A stretch of DNA of 9,591 nucleotides from assembly GCA_002787075.1 (NCBI GenBank), contig PCVT01000161.1:615-10205 (forward strand), written 5' to 3'. Under the pieces are notes generated by a model. The model worked only from the letters and a program-made list of their open reading frames with translations. It was not told where the DNA came from and did no database searches. Below, piece by piece: positions 5,589-9,591 of this stretch. Origin of the DNA: Parcubacteria group bacterium CG11_big_fil_rev_8_21_14_0_20_41_14. GTDB taxonomy: Bacteria; Patescibacteriota; Patescibacteriia; UBA2169. The position numbers and the translations under genes are program-made. The first letter of the stretch is position 1; each line of letters begins with the position of its first letter.

Positions 5589-6740
5589 TTATACAGATTC
5601 AATAACTTTTAAAGTATTTTGCGCGCATCTTTCCCAATCAAATAAAGAAACTCTAGACAATGCGCGAGCGCTAAATGATTTTGACAAAGCATCATTATTC
5701 GCCAAAGACCGAATCGTGAACACTAGCTCATCAATTCTATAAGGATTCACCAAAAGCCCAGCGTCTCCAACAATCTCTCCTAAAGAAGAATTGCCAGACG
5801 CTATCACAGGAGTTCCGCAAGCCATAGATTCCAAAGGAGGAAAGCCAAATCCTTCATACAAAGATGGATATACTGAGATTTGAGACAAAGAATATAATAC
5901 AGGCATGTCAATAAGAGAAGCATTGTTTATAATATGTATTCTATCACTAAACAAAGACCTGCGCATTGCTTGTTTTAGTTTTCCAGTTTTCCAGCCCTTA
6001 TGCCCGACAAACAATAATCTCCATCCAGAAACTTCAGTAGTATAATCCAAAGCCCATTTTGAAAACGCCTCAACAGTAGCAATATGATTCTTGCGCGGCT
6101 CAATGGTTCCTGCTTGTATAATATATTTTCCTTCTGGCAAAGAATATTTATTCTTAATTCTTTTTAGCGTAATGCTGTCATGTATAGGATGAAAAACCTT
6201 GTCAATGCCGGAATGAATTGTCTTGATCTTTTTTTTATCAATATTATACATGCGCGCCACATCTTGACGCGTGCTTTCTGAAACCGCGATAATCTTATTT
6301 GATCTTTCGCACAATTGCTTTGGATTCATAATTTTGTGCCAAGCTCTTTGGCGAGCTGTAAAACATTCAGGGAAAATTTCAAAAGAAACATCATGCATAG
6401 TAAGCACTGATTTTGTATTTCCTGAAAGCGCGCTATACATCATAGAAGGGAAAAATATAACATCAGATCCTCCAATAAGATAATCAATGTTAGGCCATTT
6501 CGCGAATTTCAAAGACGCGTTCAAAAACTTATTAGGAAACCTGTATTTATAAAGCCGTACATTTTGATTTCTAGATAATTCATCAATAAGGCGAGAATCA
6601 CTCTTTTTATACTGATTTAAAAATATCTTGATTTTATGCTTTTTTGCCAAAGGAATAAGATGCTTAAGAACATTTTTAGCATACACAAAAACACCCCCCT
6701 CTCCCTCCTGTAAAACTCTTCCATCTATGCCTATTATCAT
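5589..6740 (-). CDS. GT4-family glycosyltransferase (second in cluster)
   Basis: A 383-aa GT-B transferase of family GT4, related in plan to the next gene downstream. The N-terminal half shows MIIGIDGRVL with a glycine-rich GEGGVFVY turn (13-20), MHDVSFEIFPE (115-125) and AVSESTRQD (152-160). The donor half has QAGTIEPRKNH (209-219), then PSLYEGFGFPPLE with E296 and E304 forming the E-x7-E motif, and CGTPVIASGNSSLGEI (308-323), all intact, so an active enzyme is expected. It is soluble or peripheral and presumably extends an undecaprenyl-linked oligosaccharide. It follows a 103-nt gap that is mostly a REP-like repeat, and no good Shine-Dalgarno stands before its ATG. It could share a transcript with the upstream genes, with the repeat modulating read-through. 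Donor sugar unknown. Confidence 0.9.
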   Translation of the reverse strand: MIIGIDGRVLQEGEGGVFVYAKNVLKHLIPLAKKHKIKIFLNQYKKSDSRLIDELSRNQNVRLYKYRFPNKFLNASLKFAKWPNIDYLIGGSDVIFFPSMMYSALSGNTKSVLTMHDVSFEIFPECFTARQRAWHKIMNPKQLCERSNKIIAVSESTRQDVARMYNIDKKKIKTIHSGIDKVFHPIHDSITLKRIKNKYSLPEGKYIIQAGTIEPRKNHIATVEAFSKWALDYTTEVSGWRLLFVGHKGWKTGKLKQAMRRSLFSDRIHIINNASLIDMPVLYSLSQISVYPSLYEGFGFPPLESMACGTPVIASGNSSLGEIVGDAGLLVNPYRIDELVFTIRSLANNDALSKSFSARALSRVSLFDWERCAQNTLKVIESV

Positions 6741-6750
6741 AATTAATTAT

Positions 6751-6843
6751 TGTCATTGCGAAGGAGCGAAACGACTGAAGCAATCCCAGAATTCAACACC
6801 GGATTGCCGCGTCGCCATGAGTACATGTCTCCTCGCAATGACA
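6751..6843. repeat. REP-like imperfect palindrome between glycosyltransferase genes
   Basis: TGTCATTGCGA-a-GGAG (6751-6765) faces CTCCTCGCAATGACA (6829-6843). Inside, CGAC (6772-6775) faces GTCG (6811-6814), and GCAATCC (6780-6786) faces GGATTGC (6801-6807). The outer motif, beginning GTCATTGCGA and containing GCAATCC, is one I know as a repeat found in many copies in diverse bacterial genomes. It starts 10 nt from one gene's ATG and touches the stop codon of the other. Non-autonomous; no transposase is present in the window. It may affect mRNA stability or read-through between the two genes. Confidence 0.85.
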
Positions 6844-7932
6844 CTACCTTTCCATATACTTCATTTCAACAAACGACTTTAATTCAGCCATAAATCTTTG
6901 CCTTGAAAACTGTTGAGCGTGCGCGCGAATGCGCTCATTATCCCATGTCTCGCGGTTAAACCGAATCACACTATCAGCCAAACATTGCCAGGTCTGCTCC
7001 TCAAAAAACGCGCCAGTAATTCCATTAATAACTGTTTCAACAGCTCCGCCTGAATTATACGCTATAACAGGCGTTCCAGCAGCCATTGCTTCAACAGCCG
7101 CGATTCCAGCGTCTTCCTCTTGAGGATGCAGAAAGCCCCTAGCCCCAGCAAGCAACCTTTTTTTAACTTTTTCCGAAACAGCGCCAGTAAAAAATATTTT
7201 ATTCCCGGCAATTGATTCTAATCGAGCTCTTTCTTCCCCATCCCCAACAATCACCAGATTCATATTCAAGCGATTAAACGCCTGAATAGCTAAATCAATT
7301 TTTTTGTACGGACGCAAACGGGAAACAATAATAAAATAATTTAGCTTTTCAACATAAGGATATGCATCAACATCAACTGGAGGATAAATAACATCTGCTT
7401 CTCTATTATAATACCTTTTTATCCGATCAGCCACAAAATGAGAATTCGCTAAAAAGAAATCCACTCTTTGGCTAGCCAAATAATCCCACATTCTAAGGCG
7501 GTTCAAAACAAATGGAAGAATATATTTTATAACAGCGCCTCCTCCGACTTCTTTTAAATATGTATTCGCGTCGCTCCAAAGATACCTAGTTGGAGTATGA
7601 CAATAGCAAATATGCAAAGCATGGGAAGGCGCGATTGCGCCTTTGCCAAACGCGCTTGCGGACGAAAGGATCACGTCATAATCAGACAAATCAAATGTCT
7701 CTATAGCAGTAGGCATCATTGACAAGTACCATCGCAAATGCGAAAGCGAAAGCGGCAATCTTTGTATGAAAGAAGAATGGATGTCCAAGCCATTAAAAAA
7801 ATCTCCAACTTTTTTCTTGTCATGCACAAGAGTGTAAAGCGGCGCCTGAGGCCATAATTTGTGCATATCCAAAACCACCCTTTCCGCGCCTCCAATTTGA
7901 TTTAAGTGATCATGTATTAAAGCGACTTTCAT
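6844..7932 (-). CDS. GT4-family glycosyltransferase, WbaZ-like (first in cluster)
   Basis: A 362-aa GT-B transferase of family GT4. The start at 7932 overlaps the upstream stop as ATGA, with a GGGGGAAG run about 9 nt before it, suggesting translational coupling; an in-frame ATG at 7962 is less likely. Motifs in order: MKVALIHDHL and GGAERV (14-19), typical of the acceptor domain; CHTPTRYLW (111-119), characteristic of WbaZ-type mannosyltransferase relatives; SRLRPYKKID (204-213); VIVGDGEE (227-234); E273 and E281 forming the E-x7-E motif; and AAGTPVIAYNSGG (284-296). All expected donor-site elements are present. Being coupled to the initiating sugar phosphotransferase, it is a good candidate to add the second sugar to the lipid carrier. 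The WbaZ comparison is from remembered motifs and does not prove the sugar. Confidence 0.9.
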   Translation of the reverse strand: MKVALIHDHLNQIGGAERVVLDMHKLWPQAPLYTLVHDKKKVGDFFNGLDIHSSFIQRLPLSLSHLRWYLSMMPTAIETFDLSDYDVILSSASAFGKGAIAPSHALHICYCHTPTRYLWSDANTYLKEVGGGAVIKYILPFVLNRLRMWDYLASQRVDFFLANSHFVADRIKRYYNREADVIYPPVDVDAYPYVEKLNYFIIVSRLRPYKKIDLAIQAFNRLNMNLVIVGDGEERARLESIAGNKIFFTGAVSEKVKKRLLAGARGFLHPQEEDAGIAAVEAMAAGTPVIAYNSGGAVETVINGITGAFFEEQTWQCLADSVIRFNRETWDNERIRAHAQQFSRQRFMAELKSFVEMKYMER

Positions 7933-9317
7933 ACCGCATTCTTCCCCCGAATCATCACCCACGGAGTTCTTAATAATATAGAAACATCAAGTGAAAAATG
8001 CCAATTCTCAATATAAAATAAATCCAAACGCGCTTCCTCATCAAACGAAAGATTTGACCTTCCTGAAATCTGCGCCAAGCCAGTAACTCCTGGCTTAATA
8101 TTCAAAAGACGCTTTTGATACCCAGAATAGAGCCTCACCTCTTCTGGCTCATGAGGCCTTGGGCCAACCAAGCTCACATCTCCCTTAAGAACATTTATAA
8201 AATTCGGAAACTCGTCAATGCTCCATTTGCGGATAAAGCCACCAAACCGCGTAATGCGCGGATCATGCTTCATTTTAAAAAGCGGGCCATCGCCTCTTTC
8301 ATTGAACATTGAAAGATGGGTCTTCATTTTATGCGCGTCTTTAACCATTGACCGAAATTTATATAATTCAAATTTTTTCCCGCCATCTCCAAGCCGGATT
8401 AATTTAACAAACACAGTTCCTCGGCTATCCAGCTTGATAATAATCGCGCACAAGATAAATACAGGAATAAGGACAATAAGAGCGGATAAAGATAAAATAA
8501 TATCCATAACCCTTTTCACAATCCTTCCCCATCCATCCAAAGGAGTGCGCTTAATATGAATCACTGGCAAGCCACCCAAATCATTTATTTCAACATTGCT
8601 CCTATTTGCTTCCAAAATATCAGCTGAGTATGAAAAATCCATATGATGCTCTTGGCAAAATTGGTACAGCCCTGATGCTTCGCGCCTGCCATGGTTCGGG
8701 TCTGCCAAAATCACAAGGTCAGCGCCATTGTGCTTCGCGATGTTTGATAAAGATCCCATTGACGCGTCATCCAGTTTTCTGAAATGCCTAATAACCGAGT
8801 ATCCTGACAAAGGATCTTTCTTTAAAGCGTTCGCGAGATTATACGCGGTTCTGTCATCCCCAAAAATAATCGCGCGCCAAACGCCGATTCCTTTCTTGAA
8901 AAACGAGCGCTGAATTGAGCGGATAATCACTCTGCCTGCGAATACAAACACAATGCCTGAGAGCCATCCAGCCAGAACCAAAAATCTGGATCCGAATAAT
9001 TCATGCCTAAAAAAAATCACCAGCACAACCGCGACCAAGCCCATAGAGCATCCTAGAACAGTTCGGTTGAATTCTTCTATAAGCCGGCGCGAGCCGATTC
9101 TGTACATTCCTGAAATAGCAAACAATGGAAGCCAAATAAAAGACACAATCGCGACAATGCTTATATAATCAAATAGTCCTATTAAAAAAACCGGTGGCCG
9201 CAAAGCCACCAAAAAGGTGTGATACCGGATAAAATATACTGCTAACCCAGCTAAAATAAGCATGAGAAAATCCGCTGGAATAAGCAAAAATGAAAATATA
9301 AGTTCTGATCTTTTCAT
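7929..9317 (-). CDS. Polyprenyl-phosphate sugar-1-phosphate transferase (WbaP/WcaJ type)
   Basis: A 462-aa initiating enzyme of the polyprenyl glycosylphosphotransferase family, which moves a sugar phosphate from a nucleotide sugar to undecaprenyl phosphate at the cytoplasmic membrane. Residues 8-31, 46-69, 88-104 and 112-130 are membrane segments. A nucleotide-binding-like middle domain follows (about 145-255), and then the C-terminal catalytic domain. This begins with the KRVMDIILSLSALIVLIPVF membrane hairpin (268-287), then KFRSM (320-324), DPRITRFG (352-359), the catalytic Asp-Glu in IDEFPN (367-372), VSLVGPRP (381-388) and GLAQISGR (413-420). Length and domain order match large WbaP/WcaJ enzymes. 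The Asp-Glu pair and the Pro-Arg-Pro are intact. It opens the glycan cluster, divergent from the RNase P RNA gene. Its own promoter is not obvious. The sugar (galactose, glucose or other) cannot be told. Confidence 0.95.
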   Translation of the reverse strand: MKRSELIFSFLLIPADFLMLILAGLAVYFIRYHTFLVALRPPVFLIGLFDYISIVAIVSFIWLPLFAISGMYRIGSRRLIEEFNRTVLGCSMGLVAVVLVIFFRHELFGSRFLVLAGWLSGIVFVFAGRVIIRSIQRSFFKKGIGVWRAIIFGDDRTAYNLANALKKDPLSGYSVIRHFRKLDDASMGSLSNIAKHNGADLVILADPNHGRREASGLYQFCQEHHMDFSYSADILEANRSNVEINDLGGLPVIHIKRTPLDGWGRIVKRVMDIILSLSALIVLIPVFILCAIIIKLDSRGTVFVKLIRLGDGGKKFELYKFRSMVKDAHKMKTHLSMFNERGDGPLFKMKHDPRITRFGGFIRKWSIDEFPNFINVLKGDVSLVGPRPHEPEEVRLYSGYQKRLLNIKPGVTGLAQISGRSNLSFDEEARLDLFYIENWHFSLDVSILLRTPWVMIRGKNAV

Positions 9318-9357
9318 GTAAAAGGTACTTTAACACCGCAACAAAAACAAAACAATC

Positions 9358-9386
9358 TTGACATTTTTGGCAAGTTCTGGTATCAT
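9358..9386 (+). promoter_or_regulatory. Sigma-70 promoter of the RNase P RNA gene
   Basis: TTGACA (9358-9363), a 17-nt spacer and TATCAT (9381-9386) make a strong promoter with one mismatch to consensus. Initiation is expected near 9393, shortly before the conserved 5' part of the RNase P RNA. This spacing is what a directly transcribed rnpB gene would show. Confidence 0.8.
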
Positions 9387-9404
9387 CCATTTATTGCGCA
9401 TTTA

Positions 9405-9591
9405 CATTGGATAGGCAGATCAGGCAATCGCCCGCCGATTCGGCGGGAGGAAAGTCCGAACACTAAATCACGCAAGTGATAAAAGCAGTCGGTAACTCCG
9501 ACCAGTATAAAAAAGTGATCAAAACTTCTCGAGAGTTTTTATCAGTTTTGAAGCTAGGGCAAGTGCAACAGAAAGTACACAGCCGATGATT
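9405..9591 (+). ncRNA. rnpB: RNase P RNA, bacterial class A, 5' part
   Basis: This is the catalytic RNA of RNase P, which removes 5' leaders from precursor tRNAs. Recognised elements: the AGGCAATCGCC region (9422-9432, P2 side); a 7-bp hairpin CCCGCCG-ATT-CGGCGGG (9431-9447) at the P3 position; the universally conserved GAGGAAAGTCCG (9447-9458, P4 5' strand); a stem-loop near 9506-9545 that fits P12; and the conserved AGTGCAACAGAAAGTA (9562-9577) followed by GCCGATG (9582-9588). Only about half of a normal-length molecule is present; the 3' part, including the second P4 strand, lies beyond the window. The exact 5' end is estimated by comparison with the E. coli RNA. The P3 arm is much reduced compared with E. 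coli. Confidence 0.93.

Noticed and set aside
9169..9390. Minus-strand ORF overlapping the start of the sugar transferase
   Set aside because: It lies out of frame over the N-terminal membrane segment of a clear gene and runs back through the RNase P RNA promoter.
1..9591. CRISPR array, tRNA genes or transposase genes
   Set aside because: No regularly spaced direct repeats, no tRNA-like cloverleaf and no transposase reading frame were seen. The palindromes at 4153-4206 and 6751-6843 are single copies within the window.

Overview
The window looks like a piece of a small-genome bacterium of the Patescibacteria / Candidate Phyla Radiation, most like a Parcubacteria-type lineage. The reasons are a large DUF4012 membrane protein beside several GT4 glycosyltransferases and a polyprenyl-phosphate sugar transferase, mostly AT-rich sequence, weak ribosome-binding sites in the long genes, and REP-like palindromes. 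TGA is used as a true stop at several genes, so the standard code applies and the TGA-to-glycine CPR groups are unlikely. The assignment rests on gene content and is an inference.

Right part, minus strand (9317 down to 1462): a surface-glycan gene cluster. It runs from an initiating membrane sugar-1-phosphate transferase (7929-9317) through three GT4 glycosyltransferases (6844-7932, 5589-6740, 4398-5564) to a 965-residue DUF4012 protein (1462-4359). The first pair overlap by ATGA. The others are 24 to 103 nt apart. The likely sequence of events is loading of a sugar phosphate onto undecaprenyl phosphate, extension by the soluble transferases, then an envelope role for the DUF4012 protein. Two REP-like palindromes interrupt the cluster: one in the 103-nt gap at 6751-6843, and a perfect 54-bp one inside the DUF4012 coding sequence at 4153-4206. 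Just right of the cluster, on the plus strand, a good sigma-70-type promoter leads into the 5' half of the RNase P RNA gene, which runs off the window.

Left part, minus strand (about 1410 down to 12): a separate, much more GC-rich transcription unit. It has a perfect-consensus promoter (TTGACA, 17 nt, TATAAT). Next comes a roughly 160-nt leader that folds on a 22-bp stem with three G-U pairs on the transcribed strand. Two unrecognised small proteins follow (73 and 181 aa), both with strong Shine-Dalgarno sites. The unit ends in a trailer of several hairpins and an intrinsic terminator at 12-52. Its composition, strong initiation signals and dense RNA structure differ from the glycan cluster. 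It is the best candidate here for something undescribed, although no function can be read from it.
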